64,000 nucleotides of DNA from positions 204,005 to 268,004 of the forward strand of contig NZ_FONH01000003.1 in the NCBI RefSeq assembly GCF_900112865.1. Direction: 5' to 3'. Made by a program: the position numbers and the translations under genes. Shown one piece after another: positions 34,069 to 44,084 of the stretch (positions are counted from its first letter, which is position 1; every line of letters starts with the position of its first letter). Under the pieces are notes generated by a model. That model was not told where the DNA came from. It saw only the letters and a list, made by a program, of their open reading frames with translations, and did not search any database. This stretch comes from Dyella marensis (GTDB lineage: Bacteria > Pseudomonadota > Gammaproteobacteria > Xanthomonadales > Rhodanobacteraceae).

Positions 34069-35199
34069 ATGACCGTCCCGTCCCAGCCATCCGTGCGCCA
34101 CCCCTGGCGCCCCCGCGACCTGCTGCGCAAGTTGCACCTGTGGCTGGGCCTGAGCGTGGGCCTCGCCTTCGCGGTGCTGGCGCTGTCCGGCACGGTGCTG
34201 GCATTCCAGACCGACCTGCTGCGCTGGCGCCACCCCGAACTGTTCGGGCATGCCTTGCCAACTCCCGCGCAACGCGCGGCGATCCTCGAACGCATCCACG
34301 ACGCGCACTGGCCCGCACCACTGCGCAGCATCGATACGCCAACCGCCGAATTGCCGGTGTGGCAGCTGTCGCTGGCAGGCGAAAAACGCGTTTATCTCGA
34401 TCCAGCCGACGGCCATGAACTGCTCACCCGCTCCAAGGACCACGACCTCGTGCTCTGGCTGCGCGACCTGCACACCCATCTGCTCAGCGGCAAGAACGGC
34501 GAAACCGCGCTCGGCATCCTGGGACTGGCGGAACTGAGCCTGATCCTGATCGGCCTCACCCTGTGGTGGCCGCGCCGCGGACATTGGCGCCATGCGGTGC
34601 GCATGTATGCGCAACCGCCGACACGGCGCTGGCGCAGCTGGCACCAGAGTGTGGGCGCCATGCTGTTTCCGTTGCTGCTGCTGAGCACGCTCACCGGCAT
34701 CACCCTGATCTACAAGGACACCACGCGCAGCGTGCTCGCCGCCGCATTCGGCGACCGGCAAGGTCCGCCTTCTAAGGCGAGGGCGTTGCCGCCGCGTGAC
34801 ATGCCGCTGCAATGGGCCGCCTCGCTCGCCGCCGCACAGGCCGTGCTGCCCGATGCGGAATTGCGCCGCATTACCTTGCCCAGCGAAAAGAACGCCGCGC
34901 TCACCGTCCGTGCGCGCGGACCGCGTGAATGGAATGCCGTCGGCCGCAGCGTGGTGGTGATCGATCCGTACAGCGCGACGGTGCTGTCGGTGTACGACGC
35001 GCAGGCGCAGGGCGGCGGCGCGCGGCTGATCGACAAGCTGTACCCGGTGCATGCCGGCCAGGTCGGCGGCGTGCCGTGGCAACTGCTGATCGGCGTCGTC
35101 GGCGTGTTGCCGGCATTCTTCCTGGCCACCGGTTTCCTGTTCTGGCGTACGCGTCGGCGTCATCTCAAGCACGCGCAGCACATGCTCGGCAAGGCCTGA
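34069..35199 (+). CDS. PepSY-associated TM-helix membrane protein
   Basis: Inner-membrane protein of 376 residues of the PiuB/PepSY_TM group. It has about four membrane segments (around residues 25-45, 145-165, 190-215 and 335-360) and a large periplasmic part with PepSY-like repeats. The N-terminal [27 protein letters not shown] segment and the WWPRRGHW motif after helix 2 are characteristic. PiuB-type proteins are usually linked to iron-siderophore uptake and may be reductases, but no iron gene is adjacent here. It is followed after 92 bp by icmF. Confidence 0.85.
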   Translation: MTVPSQPSVRHPWRPRDLLRKLHLWLGLSVGLAFAVLALSGTVLAFQTDLLRWRHPELFGHALPTPAQRAAILERIHDAHWPAPLRSIDTPTAELPVWQLSLAGEKRVYLDPADGHELLTRSKDHDLVLWLRDLHTHLLSGKNGETALGILGLAELSLILIGLTLWWPRRGHWRHAVRMYAQPPTRRWRSWHQSVGAMLFPLLLLSTLTGITLIYKDTTRSVLAAAFGDRQGPPSKARALPPRDMPLQWAASLAAAQAVLPDAELRRITLPSEKNAALTVRARGPREWNAVGRSVVVIDPYSATVLSVYDAQAQGGGARLIDKLYPVHAGQVGGVPWQLLIGVVGVLPAFFLATGFLFWRTRRRHLKHAQHMLGKA

Positions 35200-35291
35200 T
35201 CGATACGCCTTCGTCCACGCGTCGCAGCAAGCGCTTAACAGCGTTCCACACTAGAATTGCGCGTCTTACGCAGATCCAAGTTGGAGTCGCC

Positions 35292-38200
35292 ATGAGTTCC
35301 CCCGCCCAGCACGTTTCCGCCAGTGCTGCAGTGCACGAAGGTCGTCCCCTGCGCTTCGTCACCGCCGCCAGCTTGTTCGACGGCCATGACGCGGCGATCA
35401 ATATCATGCGCCGCATCATCCAGTCGCAGGGCGCGGAAGTGATCCACCTGGGCCATAACCGCTCGGTGGAGGACGTGGTCCGCGCTGCCCTGCAGGAAGA
35501 CGCCGACGCCATCGCGCTGTCCTCGTACCAGGGCGGCCACGTCGAGTACTTCAAGTACATGGTGGACATGCTCAAGGAACACGGCGCCGCGCATATCCGC
35601 GTCTTCGGCGGTGGCGGTGGCACCATCACCCCGGAGGAAATCCGCGAACTGCAGGCCTACGGCGTGGAGCGCATCTACCACCCGAACGACGGCATGAAGC
35701 TCGGCCTCACCGAGATGATCGAGGACGTCATGCGCCGCACCCGCGAGGCCGCCGACCAGCGTGCCGGCGCGGAGCAGGCCACCGCCGTCGCGCCGCGCGT
35801 GGACATCGACGACGAGATCTCGATCGGCCACATGCTGTCCTCGATCGAGGAAGGCCAGCTGCCCGAGGCGGAACTCGACCACCTGCGCAAGCAGTGGAAG
35901 ATGGCCGGCAAGCAGACGCCGGTGCTCGGCGTCACCGGCACCGGCGGCGCGGGTAAGTCCTCGGTGGTGGACGAGCTGCTGTTGCGCTTCCTGCACGCGT
36001 TCCCGGACATGCGCATCGCGGTGCTGGCGGTCGACCCGACCCGCCGCCGCAGCGGTGGCGCGCTGCTGGGTGACCGCATCCGCATGAACTCGTTGCGCAG
36101 CCATCGCGTGTACATGCGCTCGATGGCCACGCGCCGCCAGCACGCGGCCACCAGCGTGGTACTGCATGACTGCATCGATTTCCTCAAGGCGCAGCCCTAC
36201 GACCTGGTGATCGTGGAAACCGCTGGTATCGGCCAGAGCGATTCGGAGATCGTCGACCTGGTCGATTTCCCGATGTACGTGATGACCAGCGACTACGGCG
36301 CGGCCAGCCAGCTCGAGAAGATCGACATGCTGGACTTCGCCGAACTCGTGGTGCTCAACAAGTTCGACAAGCGCGGCGCCGAAGACGCGCTGCGCGACGT
36401 GCGCAAGCAGTGGAAGCGCAACCGCACCGCGTTCGCCCTGAAGGACGACGAAGTGCCGGTCTATCCGACCATCGCCAGCCAGTTCAACGATCCGGGCGTG
36501 ACCTGGATGTTCGCCAACCTGTGCCGCCTGCTGCGCGACAAGCTCACCCTGCCGGCGCCGAAGTGGACGCCGGAGCTGGACACCTCGCTGAAGGAGCCGC
36601 GCGCCACCGTGCTGATCCCCGGCAGCCGCGTGCGTTATCTGGCCGAGATCGCCGAGCAGGGCCGCGGCATCAATGCCGGGATCGAGCGCGAGGCGGAATT
36701 CGCCAGCAAGGCGCAGCACTACTACGAGTCGCTGAAGGACCTGGGCGATGCGCGCCTGCCGCGCGAGCTGGCGCGCTACGACAGCCAGTCGCTGCACGAG
36801 GAGGGCGCCGACCGCACTCTGCTCACGCTGCGCCAGCGCTACAACCAGGCGGTGAAGGAACTGAGCCACGAAGCCGTGCACCTGCTGCACGACTGGCCGG
36901 CGCGCTACAAGTCGGTCACCGACGAGTACAACGAATACAAGGTGCGCGACAAGACCATCCGCGTCGAGAACTATCGCGAATCGCTCAGCCACCAGAAGAT
37001 CCCCAAGGTATCGCCGCCCAGGACCAAGGACTGGGGCGACCTGGTGCGCTTCCTGATGCGCGAGAACCTGCCGGGCTATTACCCCTATACCGGCGGCGTG
37101 TATCCGTACCGCCGCACCGGCGAGGATCCCACCCGCATGTTCGCCGGCGAAGGCACGCCGGAACGCACCAACCGCCGCTTCCATTACCTCAGCCAGGGCG
37201 GTGCGGCCACGCGCCTGTCCACCGCGTTCGACTCGGTCACGCTGTACGGCGAAGACCCGGCGCCGCGCCCGGACATCTACGGCAAGATCGGCAACTCCGG
37301 CGTCAACGTCGCCACGCTGGACGATATGAAGAAGCTGTATTCCGGCTTCGATCTGAGCGCGCCCAGCAGTTCGGTGTCGATGACCATCAACGGTCCGGCG
37401 CCGATCATCCTTGCGATGTTCATGAACACCGCGATCGACCAGAACATCGAGAAGCACCTCAAGGCCGATCCGGCACGCTGGGCCGAGGCGCAGCAGAAGA
37501 TCGCCGCGCTGCAGTCGCACGGCGGTCCGCGCTATTCAGGCGAGCTGCCCAAGGGTAACGAGGGCCTCGGCCTGGGCCTGCTCGGCATTACCGGCGACCA
37601 GCTGGTGGATGCGCAAACCTATGCGCGCATCAAGGAAGAAACCCTGCAGATCGTGCGCGGCACGGTGCAGGCGGACATCCTCAAGGAAGATCAGGCGCAG
37701 AACACCTGCATCTTCAGCACCGAGTTCGCGCTGCGCATGATGGGCGACATCCAGCAGTATTTCGTCGATCACAAGGTGCGCAACTTCTATTCGGTGTCGA
37801 TCTCCGGCTACCACATCGCCGAGGCCGGCGCGAACCCGATCAGCCAGCTGGCCTTCACGCTGTCCAACGGCTTCACCATCGTCGAGTACTACCTCGCGCG
37901 CGGCATGCACATCGACGATTTCGCGCCGAACCTGTCGTTCTTCTTCTCCAACGGCATGGACCCGGAATACACCGTGATCGGCCGCGTGGCCCGCCGCATC
38001 TGGGCCCGCGCCATGCGCGAGCGCTACGGTGCCAGCGCGCGCAGCCAGATGCTGAAGTACCACATCCAGACTTCCGGCCGCTCGCTGCACGCGCAGGAGA
38101 TCCAGTTCAACGACATCCGCACCACGCTGCAGGCGCTGTATGCACTGTTCGACAACTGCAACAGCCTGCACACCAATGCCTACGACGAGGCGATCACCAC

Positions 38201-38759
38201 GCCGACCGAGGAAAGCGTGCGCCGCGCGGTGGCGATCCAGCTGATCATCAACCGCGAGCTGGGCCTGAACTTCAACGAGAACCCGTGGCAGGGCAGTTTC
38301 GTGGTGGACGCGCTCACCGACCTGGTCGAAGAGGCGGTCTACCGCGAGTTCGAGGCGATCAGCGAGCGCGGCGGCGTGCTCGGCGCGATGGACACCATGT
38401 ACCAGCGCGGCAAGATCCAGGAAGAGTCGATGTACTACGAGCAGAAGAAGCACGACGGCAGCCTTCCGCTGATCGGCGTGAACACCTTCCTGCCCAAGGA
38501 CCACGGCGGCGAGATCGCCACCGAGATCGAGCTGATCCGCTCCACCGAAGAGGAGAAGGGCCAGCAGATCGACAACGTGCAGGCCTACGCCAAGGCCCGT
38601 AACGGCCTGGCCCCGGAGAGCCTCAAGATCCTGCAGAACACCGCGCGCGAACGCCGCAATGTGTTCGAGCAGTTGATGGAGGCGGTGAAGTACAACTCAC
38701 TGGGGCAGATCAGCCACGCCTTGTACGACGTCGGTGGCGAGTATCGCCGCAACATGTGA
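35292..38759 (+). CDS. icmF: Fused isobutyryl-CoA mutase IcmF
   Basis: Coenzyme-B12 enzyme of 1155 residues. An N-terminal B12-binding domain (about 20-150, with cobalt-ligand His31 in DGHDAAIN and the FGGGGGTI loop) leads into a MeaB-type G-protein chaperone domain (about 190-440, P-loop GTGGAGKSS with Lys222, ETAGIGQSD). The C-terminal TIM-barrel mutase domain (about 560-1130) contains [12 protein letters not shown]. This order matches IcmF, a self-chaperoned mutase that interconverts isobutyryl-CoA and butyryl-CoA, rather than the two-subunit methylmalonyl-CoA mutase. Some relatives also act on isovaleryl-CoA; the substrate residues could not be aligned by eye. It has its own terminator at 38764. 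Confidence 0.93.
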   Translation: MSSPAQHVSASAAVHEGRPLRFVTAASLFDGHDAAINIMRRIIQSQGAEVIHLGHNRSVEDVVRAALQEDADAIALSSYQGGHVEYFKYMVDMLKEHGAAHIRVFGGGGGTITPEEIRELQAYGVERIYHPNDGMKLGLTEMIEDVMRRTREAADQRAGAEQATAVAPRVDIDDEISIGHMLSSIEEGQLPEAELDHLRKQWKMAGKQTPVLGVTGTGGAGKSSVVDELLLRFLHAFPDMRIAVLAVDPTRRRSGGALLGDRIRMNSLRSHRVYMRSMATRRQHAATSVVLHDCIDFLKAQPYDLVIVETAGIGQSDSEIVDLVDFPMYVMTSDYGAASQLEKIDMLDFAELVVLNKFDKRGAEDALRDVRKQWKRNRTAFALKDDEVPVYPTIASQFNDPGVTWMFANLCRLLRDKLTLPAPKWTPELDTSLKEPRATVLIPGSRVRYLAEIAEQGRGINAGIEREAEFASKAQHYYESLKDLGDARLPRELARYDSQSLHEEGADRTLLTLRQRYNQAVKELSHEAVHLLHDWPARYKSVTDEYNEYKVRDKTIRVENYRESLSHQKIPKVSPPRTKDWGDLVRFLMRENLPGYYPYTGGVYPYRRTGEDPTRMFAGEGTPERTNRRFHYLSQGGAATRLSTAFDSVTLYGEDPAPRPDIYGKIGNSGVNVATLDDMKKLYSGFDLSAPSSSVSMTINGPAPIILAMFMNTAIDQNIEKHLKADPARWAEAQQKIAALQSHGGPRYSGELPKGNEGLGLGLLGITGDQLVDAQTYARIKEETLQIVRGTVQADILKEDQAQNTCIFSTEFALRMMGDIQQYFVDHKVRNFYSVSISGYHIAEAGANPISQLAFTLSNGFTIVEYYLARGMHIDDFAPNLSFFFSNGMDPEYTVIGRVARRIWARAMRERYGASARSQMLKYHIQTSGRSLHAQEIQFNDIRTTLQALYALFDNCNSLHTNAYDEAITTPTEESVRRAVAIQLIINRELGLNFNENPWQGSFVVDALTDLVEEAVYREFEAISERGGVLGAMDTMYQRGKIQEESMYYEQKKHDGSLPLIGVNTFLPKDHGGEIATEIELIRSTEEEKGQQIDNVQAYAKARNGLAPESLKILQNTARERRNVFEQLMEAVKYNSLGQISHALYDVGGEYRRNM

Positions 38760-38763
38760 CCGG

Positions 38764-38790
38764 AAGGGGCCGCAAGGCCCCTTCTTTTTG
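38764..38790 (+). terminator. Rho-independent terminator of icmF
   Basis: AAGGGGCCGCAAGGCCCCTT folds into an 8-bp GC hairpin around CGCA and is followed by CTTTTTG. It begins 5 bp after the icmF stop. Confidence 0.9.
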
Positions 38791-38805
38791 CGCATGCCTC
38801 AAGCT

Positions 38806-38852
38806 GGCACCCCTCTCCCCGCCGGGGAGAGGGCAGGGTGAGGGGCCGTTCT
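38806..38852. repeat. Family C element (CCCTCTCCCCGCCGGGGAGAGGG)
   Basis: The core palindrome CCCTCTCCCC / GGGGAGAGGG is followed by CAGGGTGAGGGGCCG, the same arrangement as near 56.65 kb. It lies between the icmF terminator and the end of the MFS gene; the rest of 38853-38953 shows nothing recognisable. Confidence 0.7.
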
Positions 38853-38953
38853 AGCGACAACGCTGCTTCCGAAGGACGCGCACTTGGATAACGACGGCGA
38901 GATCCTGTGCGAAGAAGTAAGAGCGCATAGGGTCGAAGCGGTTTGAGCGCAGC

Positions 38954-40255
38954 TCACCTCTCCGACCGCCACCGCCACGCCTTCGTCACTACCGGATTGG
39001 TCTCCGGCATCGCCAGCAGCACCGGCAGGACGACAATCGCCACCAGGCCGATCATCGCGCCGGGTACCGCGTGCCAACCGGTCATCTTGATCAGCAGCTC
39101 CGCCAGAAACGGCGTCAATCCGCCGAAGATCGCCGTCGCCATGGTCACGCCAAGCGCCAGTCCGCTCAGCCGCCCTTCGCCCGGAAACTGTTCGGCAGTC
39201 GCCGGCGCGCCCACCGCGCTCACCCCGCCGGCAAGGCAGGCCAGCACGATCGCGCCGAGCGCAATATTGAGTTCCATCGCGCGCGCCATCAGCTGGAACA
39301 TCGCCAATGGCAACAGCACGCTGGCGACGGCCAGCCACACCAGCACCGGCCGGCGTCCCACCCGGTCGGACAGTGCGCCGGCCAGCGGCGTGACCAGGAT
39401 CACCGCCACCGCGGCGAGCGTCGACAACCACAATGAGCGTTCCTCGGCGAGGATGCCCGACGAGCTGAGAAACGCCGGCACATAGGTAATGCCCACGTAG
39501 TAGGTGATCGAGCCCAGCGCCGAGATGGCGAAAGTGCGGAACAGGGCAGGACGATGGTTGGCGAGCATGTGGCCGAGCGGCGAATCCGGCACGGTGTGCT
39601 GCTCCACCTGCCGCACGAAGTCCGGCGATTCCTCCATGGTCGAGCGCGCGATCCACACGCAACCGGCCAGCGCGGCGCCGACGAAGAACGGGATGCGCCA
39701 GCCCCAGGAGTCGAGCTGGGCCGTGCTCATGGCGCTGACGGTCAGCGCCGACACGCCCACCGCCAGCAGCGCGCCGATCTCGCTGGCGGCGGAGGCGAGC
39801 GAAGTGATCAGGCCTCGCCGGTCCTTGCGCGCGCCTTCGAGCAGATAGGCAACCACGCCGGTGTATTCGCCACCAACCGAGAACGCCATGAAGCAGCGCA
39901 GCAGCAACAGCAGCGCACCCGCTGCCGGCCCGGCGACGGCATGCGAGGGCAGCAGTGCCGTCGCCAGCATCGCCAGCGTCATCAGCATCATCGACAGGAG
40001 CAGCGTGCGGCGCCTGCCGATGCGGTCGCCGATATGCCCGAACACCACCGCCCCCAGCGGACGCATCGCGTAGGAGATGGCGAAGCCGGCCAGCGTGGCG
40101 AGCAGCGAGCTCTCGCCGCCGCCGAAGAACACCCGCGACAGCACGGTGGCGAAGTAGAGGTACAGGGTGAAGTCGTACCACTCGACGACGGTCGAGAGGG
40201 CAGCGACAGCCATGGAGCCGCGGGAAATCTCGGGAGTACCGGGCTTTTCGGTCAT
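38954..40255 (-). CDS. MFS transporter of the metabolite:H+ symporter type
   Basis: Inner-membrane transporter of 433 residues with twelve predicted helices. It has the family motif GHIGDRIGRRRTL after helix 2 and its repeat DRVGRRPVLVW after helix 8. The N-terminal VVEWYDFTLYLYFATV and the loop motif SVGGEYTGVVAYLLE are typical of the MHS (ProP/KgtP/ShiA) group, which imports dicarboxylates, betaine/proline or aromatic acids. The substrate is unknown. ATG 40253-40255 (MTEKPGTPEI) gives the usual short cytoplasmic N-terminus. It is divergent from the phosphatase gene. Confidence 0.88.
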   Translation of the reverse strand: MTEKPGTPEISRGSMAVAALSTVVEWYDFTLYLYFATVLSRVFFGGGESSLLATLAGFAISYAMRPLGAVVFGHIGDRIGRRRTLLLSMMLMTLAMLATALLPSHAVAGPAAGALLLLLRCFMAFSVGGEYTGVVAYLLEGARKDRRGLITSLASAASEIGALLAVGVSALTVSAMSTAQLDSWGWRIPFFVGAALAGCVWIARSTMEESPDFVRQVEQHTVPDSPLGHMLANHRPALFRTFAISALGSITYYVGITYVPAFLSSSGILAEERSLWLSTLAAVAVILVTPLAGALSDRVGRRPVLVWLAVASVLLPLAMFQLMARAMELNIALGAIVLACLAGGVSAVGAPATAEQFPGEGRLSGLALGVTMATAIFGGLTPFLAELLIKMTGWHAVPGAMIGLVAIVVLPVLLAMPETNPVVTKAWRWRSER

Positions 40256-40337
40256 GCGCAGACGGTCGCCGGTTGCAGGAACCGCGATCCTAGCGCGATA
40301 CGTCGTGTCCAGCCGATCCATGCCTGGCATCGGCTGC

Positions 40338-40444
40338 GTAGGTTGGGGTGAGCAAAGCGAACCCCAACGTCGCCGCTGCGCATGATGGTGTGCTGGCGGG
40401 GAGCGGTGCGATGTTGGGGTTCGCTTTGCTCACCCCAACCTACG
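40338..40444. repeat. Family B element between divergent genes
   Basis: Arms GTAGGTTGGGGTGAGCAAAGC and GCTTTGCTCACCCCAACCTACG are perfect mirror images. Unlike the others, this copy lies between two divergently starting genes (MFS at 40255, phosphatase at 40620), so it cannot serve as their terminator. The rest of the 364-bp gap has no supported gene; the phosphatase promoter is presumably in 40445-40619. Confidence 0.8.
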
Positions 40445-40619
40445 ACGCGTGTCATGCGTGGGGCGGAGCAGTCGCCTTCGCGCTGGATGTGCAGAAGACG
40501 TGAAGAAGGCCTCGCCGCAAGTCCGGCCACAACGCTACCGACTTCGCGCGATTGTGATCCCGCTCTCTTCCTGCACTTCGCAGCGGATCGCAAGATGCGC
40601 TGCACTGGGGGAGCGTCAC

Positions 40620-42926
40620 ATGGTGTTGCGCAGTATCGCGTCGCGGCTGGCCGTCTGGGTGCTGGCCGGAACCTTGCTGGTGGTCGTCGCCGGCGGGTTG
40701 CTGTTGTTCCGGGTGGTCCGGCAGCAGATCCTCGAGCAGACCCATCGCGAATCGGCGGTGCTGGCGGGCGACGTCAGCCATCGCATCCAGCATCGCCTGG
40801 ACAAGGTGGCCGATACCGCACAGATGCTTGCCGCCTTGATCGGGCCGCGGCCGGACGATGCGGAGCCGCTGATCCGCGATGCCCTGGCACACAACGCCGA
40901 CCTGGACGGATTGGCCGCCGCTTATGTGCCGGCCTCGATCGACGCCAGGGCGCCGGTCCGCTCGCCCTTCGTCAGCCGCCACCTCGATGGCAGCCTGAGC
41001 GTGCGCGACCTGCTGAAGGATCCCGCGCCGTACTGGACGCAGGCCTGGTTCGCCACGGGACTGGCGTGCGCCACGGGTTGCTGGCAGCAACCGTTCTTCT
41101 CGCAATCGCGCCAGCGTCGGCTGGTCAATTATTCGGCCGCGATCGAAGCGGGTGGCCGGCCGGTCGGCGTGCTCAATGCCGATGTCACGCTGGAGTGGCT
41201 GCAGGGCGTGCTGCAGGCCTTGAACAAGCCGCGCGATACCGAGGCGTTCGTGATCGACCAGCAAGGGGTATACCTCGCCGTCGAAGGCTCGGCGCTGGCC
41301 GGGCAGCGTGCGCAGGATGAATTGATCGCCGCCTTGCGCGGCGATCCGGCGGAACCGATCCGGCATACCGGCCTGCTGGCGACCCACGCCAATGCACCGG
41401 TGTGGATCTATCACGCGCCGATCGACGGCACGCATTGGCAGTTCGGCCTGGTGGTGCCGGAAGAGCGCATCTACGGCGGCGTGCGGCGCACCTTCTCGGT
41501 AGCCTTGTCGGTGGGTGCGCTGGCGCTGCTGAGCCTGACTTTGCTGACCTTGGTTGTCACGCGGCGCGTGCTCAGTCCGCTGGGCGTGTTGACGGAGCGC
41601 GCCGAACAGGTGGCCAAGGGGGCGCTGGATTTCGAGCTGCCCAGGGTGCGCCGCCGCGACGAAGTCGGCCGGCTGACCCATGCCTTCGACCGCATGCGCC
41701 ACGAACTGGCCGATCACCTGGCCGAGCTGGGCCGCGTGGCGCGCGAGCAGCAGCGCCTGGCCAGCGAGCTGGAGATCGCCCAGCAGATCCAGACCGCCTT
41801 GCTGCCTGGTGCGCATTTCCTCGACGCGCGCTGCAACAACTTCGAGTTGCATGCGGTGTTGAAGCCGGCGCGCACGGTGGGCGGCGATCTGTACAGCTAT
41901 TTCATGCTGCACGACCAGCGCTTCTACATCATGGTCGGCGACGTGTCGGACAAGGGCATCCCCGCCGCGTTGTTCATGGCGCGCGCGATCACCCTGGCCA
42001 AGGCCTTGGCGCCGCGCGCGCAGTCGCCGCAGCAGCTGTTGCAGTTGCTCAACCAGGAGTTGTGCCGCAACAACGACGGCTGCATGTTCGTCAGCCTGTT
42101 GTGCGGCCTGCTGGATACCGCGACCGGGCATTTCTCGATGGCCAGCGCGGGGCATGAGCCGCCGGTGCTGTGGGGCGAGGGCGCGCCGCAGCTGCTGGAG
42201 ATCGAGACGGGGCCTGCGCTGGGCCTCGATGACGAAGCCACCTACAGCTCGCGCCGGGTGCGCCTGCGGCCGGGCGAGACCCTGCTGATGTATACCGACG
42301 GCATCACCGAGGCGACGGATGCCGAGCTGCGCATGTACGGCCCCGAGCGCATGCTCGATTGCCTCGGGCGCTATGCCGCGCACGGCGACGGCGATCCGGC
42401 CGGCTATCTGCTGGCCGATGTGGAAGCCTTCGCGGCCGGCCATGGGCAGGCCGACGACATCACCGTGCTGGCGCTACGCTGGCACCATGCCGGAGCCGAT
42501 GGAGGTGCGTCGATGCTGGAGCTGACCATGCCCGCTTCGATCGAAGCGGTGTTCGATGCGCTGGCGCGCTGCGAGGAGCAGCTGGCCGCGGCCGGCGTCG
42601 CCCAGGGCGTGCGTGGCGACGTGCGCCTGGTGCTGGAGGAGCTGATGGTCAACATGGCCGAGCACGGACGCCCGCATACCGGCGCGGCGCGCATCGAGCT
42701 GCGCATGACTCTGGCCACCGACGCCGTGCTGGTCGATCTGCATCACGACGGCGTGCCGTTCAACCCGCTGCTGTCGCCCGAGCCCTTGCTTACCGGCGAC
42801 GTGGCCGACCGCGAGATCGACGGCGGTCTCGGCATCCATCTGGTGCGTGCCATGGCCAGCGATTTCAGCTATGCGCACGACGAAGAAGGCAACCACCTGC
42901 AGTTGCGTTTCATCCTTCCTACCTGA
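40620..42926 (+). CDS. SpoIIE/RsbU-type phosphatase fused to an anti-sigma-factor kinase domain
   Basis: Membrane protein of 768 residues. Helix 1 is at about 10-32, followed by a periplasmic sensor (dCache-like, about 35-280), helix 2 at about 285-310 and HAMP at about 310-365. A PP2C phosphatase domain (about 385-615, with VGGDLYSYF, VSDKGIPAALFM, TDGITEA and DDITVLAL) is followed by a C-terminal HATPase_c_2 domain of the RsbW type (about 635-765, with LVLEELMVNMAEHG and GGLGIHLVRAM). Kinase and phosphatase of a partner-switching pathway are thus on one chain. The start ATG 40620 follows a GGGGGAGC site. A STAS protein follows. Confidence 0.92.
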   Translation: MVLRSIASRLAVWVLAGTLLVVVAGGLLLFRVVRQQILEQTHRESAVLAGDVSHRIQHRLDKVADTAQMLAALIGPRPDDAEPLIRDALAHNADLDGLAAAYVPASIDARAPVRSPFVSRHLDGSLSVRDLLKDPAPYWTQAWFATGLACATGCWQQPFFSQSRQRRLVNYSAAIEAGGRPVGVLNADVTLEWLQGVLQALNKPRDTEAFVIDQQGVYLAVEGSALAGQRAQDELIAALRGDPAEPIRHTGLLATHANAPVWIYHAPIDGTHWQFGLVVPEERIYGGVRRTFSVALSVGALALLSLTLLTLVVTRRVLSPLGVLTERAEQVAKGALDFELPRVRRRDEVGRLTHAFDRMRHELADHLAELGRVAREQQRLASELEIAQQIQTALLPGAHFLDARCNNFELHAVLKPARTVGGDLYSYFMLHDQRFYIMVGDVSDKGIPAALFMARAITLAKALAPRAQSPQQLLQLLNQELCRNNDGCMFVSLLCGLLDTATGHFSMASAGHEPPVLWGEGAPQLLEIETGPALGLDDEATYSSRRVRLRPGETLLMYTDGITEATDAELRMYGPERMLDCLGRYAAHGDGDPAGYLLADVEAFAAGHGQADDITVLALRWHHAGADGGASMLELTMPASIEAVFDALARCEEQLAAAGVAQGVRGDVRLVLEELMVNMAEHGRPHTGAARIELRMTLATDAVLVDLHHDGVPFNPLLSPEPLLTGDVADREIDGGLGIHLVRAMASDFSYAHDEEGNHLQLRFILPT

Positions 42927-42940
42927 GCGGAGGCACGACC

Positions 42941-43333
42941 ATGAGCTTCAGTCTGCATACCGATGGCCTGTCGCCGCAGCGCGCCACCCTGCGCCTGCAC
43001 GGGCGGCTCGACGCGATGACCTTCGGCGACTTCGACGGCGGCGCCGCGCCGGTGCTGGAACAGATGGGGCAGGGCGGCACAGTGGTGCTCGACCTTGCCG
43101 CGCTCGACTACATCAGCAGCGCGGGACTGCGCAGCATTGCGAAGATCCGCAAGCTGATGCGGGCGCGCGAGGGACATACCTTGCTGGTGAATCCGCAGCC
43201 GCAGGTGCGCAAGGTGTTCGAGATCGTCAAGGCGGTGCCGGTGAGCGATGTGTTCTCGAGTGTGGAGGAGTTGGATGTGTATCTGGATCGGATACAGCGG
43301 AAGGTGCTGAGCGGAGAGGACGAGGACACGTAA
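42941..43333 (+). CDS. STAS-domain anti-sigma-factor antagonist
   Basis: Cytoplasmic STAS protein of 130 residues, RsbV/SpoIIAA-like. The phosphorylation loop LDYISSAGLRSI (Ser59/Ser60) follows the STAS strand LDLAALDY. It is the probable substrate of both domains of the upstream fused protein: phosphorylated by the HATPase part and dephosphorylated by the PP2C part. It starts 14 bp after that gene, with GGAGG upstream. The sigma factor or output partner is not in the window. Confidence 0.92.
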   Translation: MSFSLHTDGLSPQRATLRLHGRLDAMTFGDFDGGAAPVLEQMGQGGTVVLDLAALDYISSAGLRSIAKIRKLMRAREGHTLLVNPQPQVRKVFEIVKAVPVSDVFSSVEELDVYLDRIQRKVLSGEDEDT

Positions 43334-43339
43334 GCAGGC

Positions 43340-43426
43340 ATAGGTTGGGGGGGCGCAGCGAACCCCAACAAGGCGGCCCCATTGAGAGGTTCGTTGGGGT
43401 TTGCCTTTGGCTCACCCCAACCTACG
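43340..43426. repeat. Family B element (diverged left arm)
   Basis: Left arm ATAGGTTGGGGGGGCGCAGCG (T-G-A of the consensus changed to G's) and right arm TGGCTCACCCCAACCTACG. It follows the STAS stop by 6 bp and precedes the TetR promoter. Confidence 0.75.
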
Positions 43427-43466
43427 CGTTCCCTGCGGTGACGCGAGCCCCTGCCATTGGTCACCT

Positions 43467-43504
43467 TTGCCGACTCCGAAGATGCATGTATACACTGTAT
43501 ACAT
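43467..43504 (+). promoter_or_regulatory. Promoter and overlapping operator of the second TetR gene
   Basis: TTGCCG (43467-43472), 16 bp, TATACA (43489-43494). The palindrome ATGTATACACTGTATACAT (43486-43504) overlaps the -10 box and reaches the ATG at 43503; each half (TGTATACA) is itself palindromic. Predicted transcription starts within two bases of the start codon, so the mRNA is leaderless or nearly so, and the site is ideally placed for autorepression. Confidence 0.7.
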
Positions 43505-44084
43505 GCCAAGGCTCAGCACCCCCGAAAAGATCCTCCGCGCCGCCCGCAAGCTGATGGACAGCGGCGGCGCCGACGCCGTCAGCATGCGCCGCGTGGCGGA
43601 GGCCGTGGGCATCACGCCGATGGCGATCTACCGCCACTTTCCCAACCGCGAGGCGCTGCTCAAGCGCATCTCCGACGACAGCTTCGCCAGCGTGGCGCAG
43701 GGCTGGGAAAAGCGCTCGAAGCACCGCGATGTGTACAAAGGCCTGCTCAAATCGCTTGAGCAATACCTCGACTACGCGCAGACCCATCCAAACCTGTTCG
43801 ACCACGCCTTTTCCGTGCGCCGCGACGACGCGCGCCGCTTCCCCGAAGACTTCCGCGACCGCCAGTCGCCCACCTTCAACGTCATCGCCGACAAGCTGGC
43901 CGAAGGCATGGAACGGGGGCTGTTTCGCCGGGCGGATCCGTGGGACGTCGCCATGACGCTGTGGGGCCTCGGCCACGGCCTGATCGCGCTCTACCGCGCC
44001 GGCCGCTTCAATTACGACGAGAAGCAGTTCCGCGCCTTCTATCTGAAATCACTGGAGACCGCGTTCGATGGCATCAAACAATGA
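43503..44084 (+). CDS. TetR/AcrR-family repressor
   Basis: Protein of 193 residues. The helix-turn-helix (about 5-52) contains ADAVSMRRVAEAVGITPMAIYRHFPNREALL, followed by a helical ligand-binding domain of the WHG/TetR_C_33 type (TLWGLGHGLIALYRAGRF). ATG 43503 is preferred over the in-frame ATG at 43482 because the -10 box (43489-43494) lies between them. The gene overlaps the acyltransferase gene by 17 bp, so that gene and the downstream hydrolase are its likely targets. Confidence 0.9.
   Translation: MPRLSTPEKILRAARKLMDSGGADAVSMRRVAEAVGITPMAIYRHFPNREALLKRISDDSFASVAQGWEKRSKHRDVYKGLLKSLEQYLDYAQTHPNLFDHAFSVRRDDARRFPEDFRDRQSPTFNVIADKLAEGMERGLFRRADPWDVAMTLWGLGHGLIALYRAGRFNYDEKQFRAFYLKSLETAFDGIKQ

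Noticed and set aside
35235-35256. TTAACA ... TAGAAT promoter for icmF
   Set aside because: The spacer is only 11 bp, too short for a sigma70 promoter.
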